Shown in pieces: positions 31,948 to 43,815 of a DNA stretch of 64,000 bases. Made by a program: the position numbers and the translations under genes. The notes below the pieces were generated by a model. The model was not told where the DNA came from, made no database searches, and saw nothing but the letters and a program-made list of their open reading frames with translations. The stretch lies in NCBI GenBank assembly GCA_034620365.1, contig JAQGEQ010000170.1, forward strand, positions 186,001 through 250,000, written 5' to 3'. Origin of the DNA: Pegea sp. RAD2-039 (lineage: Eukaryota; Chordata; Thaliacea; Salpida; Salpidae). Each line of letters begins with the position of its first letter. The first letter of the stretch is position 1.

Positions 31948-34110
31948 TCACTTTTCTTGAAGTCTTTCGATTTCTCGCCCCATAAGTTCCAAACTTTCTT
32001 TCAAAGTGATGTTTTTTAGGATTGTATCTTCCAATACTGATTGCATCTTACGATTAATCTCCATCGAAAGATCAAGGGTAAGAGCAGGAGCTCTCACTCT
32101 ACCTCTAGTGTCTCTGTTCTTTGGAGGAGCAAGCACTCCGGCTTCCTCCCTTAAAATATAATTTTCAATAATTTTTTGTTTTCTTTTTAACTCATCAAGC
32201 AAGCTATCGGCATGTTCATTCAAAAAATCGATTTTTTCGTTCTTTTTCGCGTGAATTTGTTGCAAACGAACAATTCTTTCTATCAGCATTTGTCGATCAA
32301 AGCTATCTGAACCCGCAATAGCTGTAGTTGGAACTAAATCATGTTCACTGACTCCATTTGTCATTGAAGAGGTCTCCACTGAAATCTTGTCTAGAGAGGC
32401 ATTGGAGCTTGTTCGTGATCCTAAACTAATTACCTCTGAAGGATGTTGCTGGTTTGAATTCTGTGAATTCATTTTATTTTCTATTTTCTTTTTTGCTTGC
32501 TGTAGTTGTCTAGTCAAGTCTTTAATTTTTCCAATATTTTTTCTTCTGATTGTTTTCATTTCATCTTTTTGTTCTTCTATATTTAAAGTCATCTGACAAA
32601 GAGCTTTCTCTTTGTCTTCTAACTTCATTGTCAACTCTTCTATCAAATCTTCCTTCTTCTTTTCTGTTTGTTTTCTTTCTACAATCAACATGCAACGCTC
32701 ATTTTTCAATTCTTCAATTTCTTCTTCAGCTTTAATCAATTGTTCAGCTTTATTTTTTAACTCATCTACAGTGACTGTTAACTCACTATTTTTTGAGCTT
32801 ACTTTTTCTGTAAACAACCTCAGTTCCTGCTCTTTCACTTTTCTTCTTTCTAAATCTTCCATAATTGCTTCTTTCTCGTTATCTTTTACCACCAAGGATT
32901 TATTAAGTTTGTCGATCATCACGTTTAGTTCATCTTTTTCACTTTTTAATTCTTCCATATAATTTAACTTTTCATTTAACTGAGAAGCATTTAACTTCTG
33001 CTTATTCATCAACTCTTCATATGTTCTTAGAACCACTAAGTTCTCATTTCTTTCTTTTTCCCACAAATTTAATCTAGCCAAACAAACTGTATTTTCTTCT
33101 ATTAAGTTTTTATGTTTTTCTTTCAAAGAATTCATTTCTTCAGTTTTACATTTATGAATTTCTTGTAATTCTTTCAATTCTGTTTCTTTTTCCTTTAAAA
33201 CCTGAATCTTATTTTTAAGTTGAATATCCAAAGAATTCGATTTAATTTCTTCATTTTCTTGATATGTTTTAATCATACTTTGACAATTTTTCCTGATTTG
33301 TTCAGTTTCTTCTTTAGCTTGTTGAACTTCTAGCTGCATCTTTTCACATTTATCTTTTGTTTCTTTATGACTTTCAACTTCTGATTTCAGTTTATTTTGA
33401 GACCACCTTACTTTTATGATATGAGAATCAATCTCATCTTTGCATTTTAATTTTTCTTGAGTCAATAATATATTTTCCGCAGTTTTTTTTTCAAGTAAGG
33501 CTTTGGTTTTATTAAAATCTGATCTAATAGTTTTCATTTGGTTTAACAATTTTTCTCTTTCCTTTGTAAAAGTTTTTATTTTATCTTCATTAAAAGTTTT
33601 ATGTTTTTGCAAATCCAATATTTCTTTCTCCTTTCTAGCAAAATTCATGACCGAAGTCTGTTGATTATTAGTAACAAGAGTTAATTTACAATTCAATTCT
33701 TTTACTTTCTTTTCATTTTCATTTTTCAATTTTATCATATTTTGTTCTGCAGTTGTTTTACAAGAAGAGAAATTATCTTTATGAGTCTTCACTTTATCCT
33801 TCAAATCTGAAACTTCTTTTTTCAAATCCATCATCAACAGATCGGCTTCTTTAATTCTTTTCTGATACTGATATTCTGGTATCCATTGGTGGATCTTATT
33901 CATTTCAACTAAAATCTGTTTTATTTGTTCAAAATCATTTTTAATATCAATTGATGTACCGTCATTAAATGACAAAGATTTTAACGATTTTTTTACAACT
34001 TTTTCTGAGTCTTCAACTGTTTCAATCTGTGGAATATGTTGAACATGATTTAAAGCATCTACAGATTCATTTTGATTTCCATTCGAATCACTAATTGAAG
34101 ATTCCATCAT
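31948..34110 (-). CDS. CCDC186: CCDC186/CCCP-1-like coiled-coil protein (single exon, 720 aa)
   Basis: Uninterrupted 720-aa reading frame starting at two adjacent Met codons. Residues 1-60 are acidic/Ser-rich. About 80-560 is almost continuous Lys/Glu-rich coiled coil with heptad leucines. A low-complexity linker follows (SQNSNQQHPSEVISLGSRTS). The conserved C-terminus holds DSFDRQMLIERIVRLQQIHA, IIENYILREEAGVL, LTLDLSMEINRKMQSVLEDT and LKNITLKESLELMGREIERL, which I recognise as the C-terminal signature of CCDC186 (C. elegans CCCP-1). That protein is a Golgi/endosome RAB-2 effector needed for dense-core vesicle maturation. Human CCDC186 is about 900 aa and multi-exon, whereas this copy has no introns and a shorter N-terminus. 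A retrocopy or intron loss is possible. Upstream 5'UTR exons are not visible. Confidence 0.8.
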   Translation of the reverse strand: MMESSISDSNGNQNESVDALNHVQHIPQIETVEDSEKVVKKSLKSLSFNDGTSIDIKNDFEQIKQILVEMNKIHQWIPEYQYQKRIKEADLLMMDLKKEVSDLKDKVKTHKDNFSSCKTTAEQNMIKLKNENEKKVKELNCKLTLVTNNQQTSVMNFARKEKEILDLQKHKTFNEDKIKTFTKEREKLLNQMKTIRSDFNKTKALLEKKTAENILLTQEKLKCKDEIDSHIIKVRWSQNKLKSEVESHKETKDKCEKMQLEVQQAKEETEQIRKNCQSMIKTYQENEEIKSNSLDIQLKNKIQVLKEKETELKELQEIHKCKTEEMNSLKEKHKNLIEENTVCLARLNLWEKERNENLVVLRTYEELMNKQKLNASQLNEKLNYMEELKSEKDELNVMIDKLNKSLVVKDNEKEAIMEDLERRKVKEQELRLFTEKVSSKNSELTVTVDELKNKAEQLIKAEEEIEELKNERCMLIVERKQTEKKKEDLIEELTMKLEDKEKALCQMTLNIEEQKDEMKTIRRKNIGKIKDLTRQLQQAKKKIENKMNSQNSNQQHPSEVISLGSRTSSNASLDKISVETSSMTNGVSEHDLVPTTAIAGSDSFDRQMLIERIVRLQQIHAKKNEKIDFLNEHADSLLDELKRKQKIIENYILREEAGVLAPPKNRDTRGRVRAPALTLDLSMEINRKMQSVLEDTILKNITLKESLELMGREIERLQEK

Positions 34111-37100
34111 AAATTTATTTACTTAATCAAAAACTTATTAAAAAATTAGATAATGTAGCAAATAAATTTCATTTTAAACATAGATGGATAAAACCTTTAA
34201 TATAAGAAATCAATTTTTATTAAAATCACAAATGACAGAAAGTAATAAATCTTTGAGTAACCTTATGTGCTAACAATGACTAATTAAAACAAATTGTAAT
34301 AACATAATTTAAAACTTTTGATTTCATAACACTATCTACTTAATAAAAATTAGTCAAACTATAAATTCATAAAAGTTTTCATTATACACTCATTTATATA
34401 ATAAGAATAGAAAATCATAATGATATAGTACAGTCAAGCACTTAACTACTTCTAAAACATCAAGTGCTAAGTAAACAGTTAATTGGAACACTCAAAAAAA
34501 CATTTATTATGACAAAATGATATTCATAATTAAATATTATCATACAAATATTTTAAATACCACAAAATTCTTAAATCATATCATTCTATAACCTTGAAAT
34601 ATACAAAAATTATTTGAATTGAACTGTTTGAATGCTTTTTTTTAAGTAGATGTTTACTACTAATGTTTTTATAAACATCATAAAATACTTGTAGGTTATT
34701 TATAAAATTGAATATAAGATTACAACTACTATCTTTAAACTTTTAAAAAATATATATTTTTACTATAATTTAGTCCACATTTTAAGTAGGTTGTTACAAA
34801 ATTGCCAATTTGACAAAACTTTACTGCTAAAGATTCACATTGTATTTATTCTAATGGCAATATTTATATTAAAAGATATATAGAATCAAAGTGAATTTAG
34901 TAATTGATTTGTACAATAATAGAGATTCACTAAACCTTTCAAAAATCAAAAAAAATTTAATAAAGCAAAAAGTTTTTTTATTTACTAAATCAAAAAATAT
35001 TGTTTTACTTTTTATTTAACCAAATTTATAATATTGATAACTAATTTAAGATAAATTATTTACCTTAGTTATTAACAACAAAACTGAAATAATAAACATT
35101 AAAAAGTTCATTTTTTAGCCACTAATCCCAATAAAATCCTTTTTTAATAATAAATATTTAAAAAATGTTTACACAAGTCAACCATAAAGTATTAAATTAT
35201 TTGGTATCCAATTTTTTTAAACTTAGTAATATTTTGTAAATTATAGCAATTAGCTGAAATTTTATGAGATAATAGAAGTGGTTTGAAAAGAAGCTCCAAT
35301 ATTAAACAAGTTCAACCTTTCATGATCTGCTTTTGATGGATAAATCCACCTGTACACAAATCAATCAGACGTGAAAAATGGCTAAAAGCAAAATATTTTT
35401 TTGTATTATAAATACAGATGTAAATAAATTAACATATGTAAATACGATCCAAATATGAATAAATCATCTGTTTATAAAAAATAAATACTAACAAATAAGT
35501 CTGATAAAATAAATTTTAGGGTTGGGTTAATGAGCAAAAAATATATATTATACGTTAAGTATAACAACAAGTGTGAGTTTTAATTGCTATCTGCTATTAC
35601 AAACAATTAACAGAGTACTTGTGTCTCTTAGATATCTTTTGATATTATCTATAAAAAAATACAAAACTAAAAGACTTGTAGTTAGGTAAAAACATAATAT
35701 ATTGAAGATCATGTAAGCTTCAATTATTTATTCAATCTGTTTTGTGATACTAATCAAAGTATTGGTTGTTAAGCTGTTGATAGTAAGCTTACGTATACTT
35801 ATCCTACTACAACAATTCTATGCAACTCAAGTTTGAATTTTACGCGAATTTGTGCAGTATCTAGATCATTTTCAGGCCATATTTAGAAAATAGAAAACAC
35901 TTTTTTCAAATTGATTTTTGCTACATTGCGCTACATTTTTTTACATCGTGTATTTGAAACCCATAATTACTAATCATACAATTCATCTCTAAAATAAACA
36001 AATTTTAAGCTTCAAGCTGTTGAATCTACTTAATCGGCTTTTATGTAAACATCTGTCACGTAGGAAATAAAGCTTCGTTAAAGCTGCATATCAAAATGCT
36101 TATTGCGGTTGCCACGTTTGTATTCTGAAAAATAAAAAAATTAATATTTCTTACAGAATTGATTATATTTAACCTGTAACATTTTCCTAGACCATTTACT
36201 ATCATCTGAATAACTGCTTAAAAACTGGTTTAATTACTTTTTTAACAGCTACCTATTGGTTGCAAGAGTTGTTGCTATTTGATAAAGTTTGTTACAACCA
36301 ACAATTAATATTTCAATTGCAATTTTCATTGTCGTTAGATGCTAGTACTTGAACTGATAAAACTTGCAACCAACAAATTTCAGTATAGTTTTTTCTATAA
36401 GTTTTTATTAAAAGGCTTAACTGAAGAAATTGGTTATTTTCATTCTTGGCTTTGTGAAGTTACTTTTCTATAAATTAAAATTATTGCTTCATACCATATT
36501 AGTTGGTTGCAGATGAAAGCTTTATAATAAAGGTTGTTTTTTTGATCGACTAACTTTTGTATTATTTCCATAAATTGTCGTTAAAATACGAAAAAAACCT
36601 TTGATCAATATTATCACTGAAGCTTATAGTTATCATTGTTTCTTTAAAGAACATTCCTTACTCTTATCAACTATATGGAAATTTTTTATTTAATGTACTG
36701 AATAATTTTGGATTAAAACTCGCTAAAAATTGATAAAAATATTATCTGTTAGTTTGAAAGACCTGGTGTTTTCATTTATTGCAATGGCATATTACTCAAA
36801 AGTGTTAAAAAGTAGGATTTCAAAATATTTGTAAACTGCTTTTACATAGTTTAAAAAAAGAATATTTTTTGTAATTATGTTTGAATTTAATTCAAAAAAC
36901 TGATGAATACACTAAAACTGAAAAAGTTGAATGCAACACTGATTAGTCAAAAATTACCTGAGAAATAATTAGATTTCTTTGTTTAAGTCATGGTTTATAT
37001 TATCAAACAACTCGTTGCTTAACTTGTAAAAGAAAACATATATGTAGTTAAAACAAAATGTGTGCTTATGATGATTTACTGCTCCTATTTTAAAGTTTAT

Positions 37101-38432
37101 CATAAAGTAACTGGTTAATATTTAGCCTTTTTTTAGAGTAATTAGTTCGCAAGCTTGTTGTTGTATTTTGTAATTTTGCATATCATTCAAAATTTTGAAA
37201 TTTCTGAAATTTAAACACTTTTGAATTTATATAAATGAGTTGTTATTGTCAGCTGAAGACTTTATTTGTTAGAAGTAGTCGCAAACGTTATTTAAAAAAG
37301 TTATTTTTCAAAAATAATTTAGAATTATTTTAAATATCACAGTGAACTATATTAATTCAGTTTTGTTTTACTTAACTTTCAAAAGTAAAAGATTTTTAAT
37401 TCTATTTCAGTTTCACAGTTAGTGATGGGCTAAGGTTATCTTAAAAGCTAAAAGGACATCAAGATATAACAAATAGACTCTTAACTTCAAGCAAACTCGT
37501 TTAATGGTGGAATTTGGTATTTGTTTTCTTATTGACAGTTAAGTTAAAGCTGGCGTAATTGCATAAAATGCATTTTGTAAAATCAGCTTAGCATGTTTGT
37601 CAAATAATCAGCTGCGAGATCGATTTTTATAATAATCATTTTACTAAAAAGAGATTCGAATCTATCTGGTGAACTTACTAACCTTTTTCTGACCATCTAA
37701 TAACCCATTTAGATTTTTTTTTGAGATTTTTCAATTTAAATCATAAAATCTTCCAAGATAATTAGGACAGAACTGAGGCACTGTTGTGGTCGTTATCTAC
37801 CCACCATCTTCAATACCAGCAACATCTTGAAATTTCGGGGGCTCAACGCATTAATCTTAAACTAATTTGCTATTGATGATAAGTTTGTGTGTCCGAAGAC
37901 TTGATAATAATTTTTGTCACAAAGAGTATGTTGGTCACGTTTGACAATCTTGAGTATGGATAATTATTTTACTAAGGTTTGTGAATTTATTGAAGATTAT
38001 TTGAGCATCTTTTAGAGTCTTCTAATTTATGTCTAAGAAAAATGTAGTCTTGTTGATTCCATTAGTTTGTTTCGTTTTTAGCAAAATTTAGAAATAAGAT
38101 TTTAAGAGAAGTAATCAAAATTCAATTTTACTAAAAGTCTGATTTTGATCATTAAGGTTTCTTTAAATCTTTAAATGATAAACAACTTAGCCAGCCTAAC
38201 ATTTCAAATAATATTTTTGTTATTTGAAGAAACGAATTACATTTTTATTTTCATGAACAACTTTTGTTGTATAATTTTACTTTTAATGGTTTTTACTACC
38301 TTAGATGATTTTTGTTCTAAAACCTTATTTGCTAAACTTCTTTTCAATATTTGTTTGTTTAGAGTTAATTCAAATAAGTTCGTGATTTGTTGTGTAAATA
38401 TCAATTTAGTTTTTTGAGTCACAAAACCTCAA
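34111..38432. other. Long AT-rich intergenic region
   Basis: About 4.3 kb between two divergently oriented genes (coiled-coil gene to the left on minus, transporter to the right on plus). Composition is strongly A+T. The longest frames (such as 38175-38417) are low-complexity and lack splice or family support. Promoters of both genes must lie here, but I cannot place them. Confidence 0.5.
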
Positions 38433-40820
38433 ATGGAAAGAGTTGAAAAAACGAGGTAAGGAAATGATCTTTTTTTATCTAAGTATATTTATGAAAAATT
38501 ATTTTATAAAACTTTGAAATAATTCCTGATTTTACAATTAGCAGTTGTAAACAAAAAGAAGAAAGATCTGCTGCTGATGATGATGGGAAAGGTAAGATCT
38601 TTTGATAGTAATGACTTTTCATCAACTTTTAATGTTTAGTTCAAATGAAGAGAAGAGTCAACTGGTTCACGGGATCAAGTCTAATCATCTCAACGATGAT
38701 AGGATCAGGCATCTTTATATCGCCTCAAGCGGTTTTAGAGTATTCTGGAAGTATAGGTGCCAGCTTATTGGTGAATACTTGACTGTGAATTGAGTTTAAA
38801 CAAATTTGTAATTTTTTGTTTTGGATTTAGATCTGGTTGGGGTCGGGTATTTTGGCCACTTTTGGGGCAATGTCTTATGCTGAAGTTGGAACAATGATCC
38901 CAAAATCAGGGGGAGAGTTTCCAATCATATTTGAGGCGTTTGGGAGTTTTCCAGCTTTTTTATTTGCTTGGACGAGTTGCCTGGTGCTGAAGCCGTCTGC
39001 TTTAGCCATTCTATCACTGACTTTTGCCAAATATAGTCTTGCCCCATTCTTTGCTGGTTTGTTTCTAATATTTGTCAAAAATATTCAAATTTGAAATTAA
39101 AAAAATTATTTTCTTTTAATGATAATTGATAAATTATCTTCAATATACGTTATTATTTTTATTAAATTATAATAGATATTTTATCTTTCTTAATTAGTTT
39201 CAAAATTGAAAATTTCTAAATCATTCAATAAGAAGCTTGAAAGTGAAAATATTTCAAAATCACATTTTAAACATTTGAAATGATTTCTAGCTGACTGTTC
39301 GCCTCCTAACCTTGCTCTGAAGCTGACAGCAATTGTAGTAATTTTAATCATCGTTTTTATAAACTCAACAAGCGTGAAGCTTTCAACTGGATTTTTAAAC
39401 GTTTTTAGCATCGGAAAAATTATTAGTTTGATTGTTATTATAATTGGAGGAATTGTAATGCTAGCAAATGGTAATTTCAATTATTTGAACTTAAATATCT
39501 TAAAAATATGTAATAGTAAATAAGATTCGAAGCTGTTTTTTGATATTATTTCGTTGTAAGAGTTTTTTTAATCTTTAAACTTTTTAGTCAAGGTACATGA
39601 CAAAAACTCAGTTGTTTGAATGTTCTTAAAGATCTAAATGACTAATTAAGCTCTCATTTTTTTTCGATAAAATTATCTTATTGTTGAAATTTATTTCTTT
39701 GAACAGGTAACACTTCAAGCTTTCAAAACATGTTTGAAAGTAATTATACTCCCAGTCCAAAAGAAATTGTTCTGGCTTTTTACCAAGGGCTCTGGTCTTA
39801 TGATGGTTGGAATCAACTGAATTATATCATGGAGGAGCTTAAAGTTAATCTACTTAATATTCTAACCTAATCTAACTAAATAATGATTGCTAGAACCCCG
39901 AAAAAAGTCTTACAAAGTCAATCACTTTAGCTATGGTTGTTGTCACATCTTTATATATATTCACAAACATCTCATATTTGACAGTGATGTCTGCTGAAGA
40001 TATGATCAATTCAACTGCTGTTGGCTTTGTAAGTTTTTTTCATCTTAAGTTTTTTAGAAACTGAAAGTTAAAATAAATTTGAAAAGACTTTTGGAGAACG
40101 AGTTTTAGGTCCTATGAAATGGTTAATACCAGTTGCTGTGTCATCTTCTGTACTTGGAACTTGCTTAAGTTCTTGCTTTGCTGCTGGACGAATTTCGTTT
40201 GTTGCAGCTCGCGAGAAGCAATTCCCGGAGCTCTTATCGATGCTTCACGTCACAAACCTTACGCCGTCACCAGCTGTTATAGTAAACGTGCGTATCTGAC
40301 GTCAGCAACAACATCAGCAGTTAATAATTATTTGTAGGGTATATTAGCAATCTTAATGGTGATACCAAACGATTTCAACTCCTTAGTAAGCTACTTCAGC
40401 TTTTCAACTTGGATATTTTACTTTCTAACTTGTTCCTCATTAATATACTTTCGATGGGAGCGCCCTAAGGCTCACCGTCCCTTTAAGGTTATCTTTTTTT
40501 CAAGTTTTGAACCAAATTTAAAACATTTTCTATTTCAGGTCAACATTTTGATACCTTTCGTAGTAGTGTTGTGCTCTTTGTGTCTTATCTTTGTTCCTCT
40601 TTTTGATGACCCCCAGATCGAATATCTTTATGCAGCACTATTTATTTTTTCTGGGACTCTTTTTTATGTTCCTTTTGTTAGAATGAATACTAATGTTGGT
40701 CGTGTAGCTCGGGGTAAGACACTTTCCTAAAACTTTATCTTTGACTCAAGATTTTATATTGCAGATAGAAGCAACATTTTTCTTCAAAAGCTTCTTTTGG
40801 TGTCGAAGTCTGAAGATTGA
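38433..40820 (+). CDS. SLC7A9: SLC7A9-like (b0,+AT light chain) amino-acid transporter
   Basis: APC-superfamily light subunit of a heteromeric amino-acid exchanger. Exons: 38433-38455, 38542 (or 38545)-38591, 38640-38770, 38831-39056, 39291-39470, 39707-39843, 39894-40028, 40087-40287, 40338-40487, 40539-40713, 40765-40820; phases agree, giving about 487 aa, normal for the family. The TM1 signature [12 protein letters not shown] is followed by [53 protein letters not shown] and [20 protein letters not shown]. The extracellular-loop cysteine before PP (ADCSPPNL) sits where b0,+AT and LAT proteins form the disulphide with an SLC3 heavy chain, so a heavy-chain partner is expected. The C-terminus is short (LLLVSKSED). 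b0,+AT is favoured over LAT1/2 from [12 protein letters not shown] and PFKV, but the subfamily is not certain. Confidence 0.88.
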
Positions 40821-43815
40821 TGACATCATTTTGTACATCTATGATAAATTTCGATTCTAATCATTTTGTGAATGAAGTTTTAACAGGAATCGTTTTTTGT
40901 TATTTTATCAAAAAAAAAGTTTTTCAGCTTTTTCCTCATGAAAGAAAATATTTTGATCAAAGATTCATCTTAACAGAAATGAAAGATTGATCTTATTGCA
41001 AATATCTAGTATCATATCATTGGTTTTAACTTTTAGAAATATTGTTCATATGAATGTTATTTATCAGTTTTTTCAAACGTTTAGATAATCAAAATATTAA
41101 ACTTGAACTGTATAAAGTTTGTTTTATAAACAAATTAATAAAGCGCATGCTGGTTAGATATTACTAGTAGTTAATAATTATTTGACAAAATACAAAATGA
41201 AATTCAGTTGATGAATTATGAAAAAATATTTTCCAGAAAAAAGATGAAAATATTTTTATTAAAAATGTTTCTATTATAATTTTGAATTTCAATTCTGTAA
41301 CAAACCAAAAATAACCAAATAACCATACAGAATAAAACACCGTCCAGTACCAAGTTCGAATACATGTTATTATAACTTAGGTTTGTTGACCAAAAAGTTT
41401 TATTAAGTAAATTGGCTTTTTACTAAATAGATATTTCTGTCCAAAATAGTTAACTTTAAAGGAACACATGATACATAAATAAGAAAATATATCGTAATAT
41501 AACTTCTCATTTTTATTATAAGAACTTAAATTTTATTAGAACATATCATAATGTTGTATCACCAACTTAATCTTTAAATCTTCTTTTAGAATTTATACTT
41601 TCTATTCATTTATCATTTAGTAATCCAGCTTCAGTAAATATTTTTCAAATTATCTAATTACTTCAAACAAAAATATTGAGTTCAAATCTAAAAAACTTCA
41701 AAACCAACTTTTCAATTTCTTAAATATGCTTGTCGCTTTAAAAACATTTGTGATTAAATTATTTTTTCTTGAAACTTTTTTAAATAGAATTAAATACATA
41801 GTTTAATTAACCTATCAATCAATAAGTGAAAATTGTAAACTAGAAAAAAAGATTTCCGATATATCGATTTTTCTGCTATAGTTGTTATCACCATAGCAAT
41901 CCAGCTCAAAAACGAATCTTATTTGTCTTTTTTATATAAAACAAAACCTCCAAGCAAAACATTGTGATTTAGTAAACTAAATTGATTTTTACAATGACCT
42001 GTAAACAGTATTTTCATTTACAAATAATCAATTTGTATTCGGAATTGAAAATATATATTTTACAGTATAGGCTATTTTTGAAAAAGCTTTGTGTAAATGA
42101 TACAAGAATGCATAATGTAAAAAACTTATTTGTTTATTATAGAATATACGTCGTATATTCAATTGTATGTATATTGTAATAATTATGTATAATAAAAAAT
42201 GTATAATAATAAAATAAATATAATATAATAAAAAAATAAGTATAGTGAATAACAATAAAAGCAAGTTTATATCCTTTTTTAAAACCTATGAAAGATAATA
42301 AATTCGTCTTCAGTTATGTATTTTCAAGAATGCATGAAGGAAGCAGTGTCTTTAGTACGATGATCATCTCGTTAAATTCGAAGACTTTTAAGCAGATTGC
42401 AACTAAATTGGCTTCAGCAAACCATTCTCAATACTAGTCAATATTATCGATAAAAATAGTATAAAAATCCTAGTGAGTCAAAAATATCCAAAAGTCAAAT
42501 ATTCCAAATGTTTTTCGATCTTGAATAGAACTTTTGATAAAAATTTAATTAATGGGAATTGAACTATTTTTTCATATATTCAATCAACAGACGTCTGTTG
42601 AGTGTAAAGAATTGATTGGTTGTCAAACTATTTTTTTAGTTATGTAACTTTTAAACACTGTATTATAAGAAAAAAAGTTAATTTTTTTGCTTTTTACCTT
42701 TTTAGAAAAGGTAGCTACGATTTTATATATTTGAAATCAATTAGATATAATCTAGAGGAAGTTATCTATGTTTTGTCAAAGATTTAATTTAATAACTTAA
42801 CTGGCTGTAAATTTAGTTGAGCTTGAAGAAATTTGAAAAAAATAATTTGTAATATATTATGAATCAAGTTTTGATAATTATGTAATAATTAAATTTTTCA
42901 GTTTTACTATTCACTATTAGTTTTAATAAATTCCACATTCGCAACTAATCTACCAACTTGTAATCAGTTCTATTAACTGACGAAAATAACTTTTTAAATA
43001 TCATGAAATGTTAACAACTTTTTCATTTAATATTTGCTACAAAATGTTCTTTTCAACCAGATGTTCACATTTTCAAACTTGATTCTCAGCCATCAACAAG
43101 CTTTTTTATATTTCAAACATGGTTTAAGTGAAAAATAGAAATAAACTGATTATGTTTACAATCCTGCCATGTATCCAAAATGTGTTGAAATTTCATCTTT
43201 TAGATTAAGTTAAATTTTGTAAACAGCTTTTTAAAATTAAATTTTCTTTTAAATATAATTCCAATTATAATTTATACTTTTATCATTATTTAATAACTTC
43301 TTTTATTAAACTGAAAAAGAGCTAGTTAAGTTTGTTCCACACCTCGAGTCGTGATTTCAAACGACAGACTAGGTAGAAGCGTCCAATGGGAACGTAATTA
43401 TCGATTTCTAGACCACAGCCGAGTTTCTCATACTGAATATCTGTGTCAAGGTCGTTACAGCAAAATACTCAACAAAAACTTGTTTTTATTTTAAAACGTC
43501 AGCCGCTGTTCTCAGCTTCTTCAAATATTCTTGAAAATTAAAAGAAGTTTTATTTTCTTAATACTTTGCAGGTAATGCTAGCAAACAATTAAACTTAATT
43601 TGATTTAATAACTTTGATATTTTTATTAAATAATCAGTTAGTTAATTAATAAAAATATCAATTTTTATTTTTTAAACTTCTGTTTAATTAAATATTTCAA
43701 AGTTATATTTTGAAATTTGTTTAAATTATTAATTTTTATCTTTTAAAAACAGTTTTAGAAAAGTTTAAAAATTATAACAATAAAAAATTGTTGTTTAAAA
43801 TTTAGAGAGAAAAAG
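40821..43815. other. 3'UTR and AT-rich intergenic region
   Basis: Beyond the transporter 3'UTR I see no exon-like segment. Frames at 41982-42179 and 42028-42264 (minus) are AT-driven low complexity and overlap each other. The final 100 nt before 43816 are presumably promoter or 5'UTR of the receptor gene. Confidence 0.5.
41137..41142 (+). terminator. Candidate poly(A) signal of the SLC7 gene
   Basis: AATAAA about 317 nt after the TGA at 40818-40820, in otherwise non-coding AT-rich sequence. Confidence 0.5.

Noticed and set aside
32387..32962. Plus-strand Ser/Phe-rich frames over the coiled-coil gene
   Set aside because: Antisense shadows of the Lys/Glu coiled-coil coding region on the minus strand.
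42028..42264. 78-aa hydrophobic minus-strand frame, overlapping a plus-strand frame
   Set aside because: Almost only I, L, Y, F from AT-rich DNA; no supporting signals.
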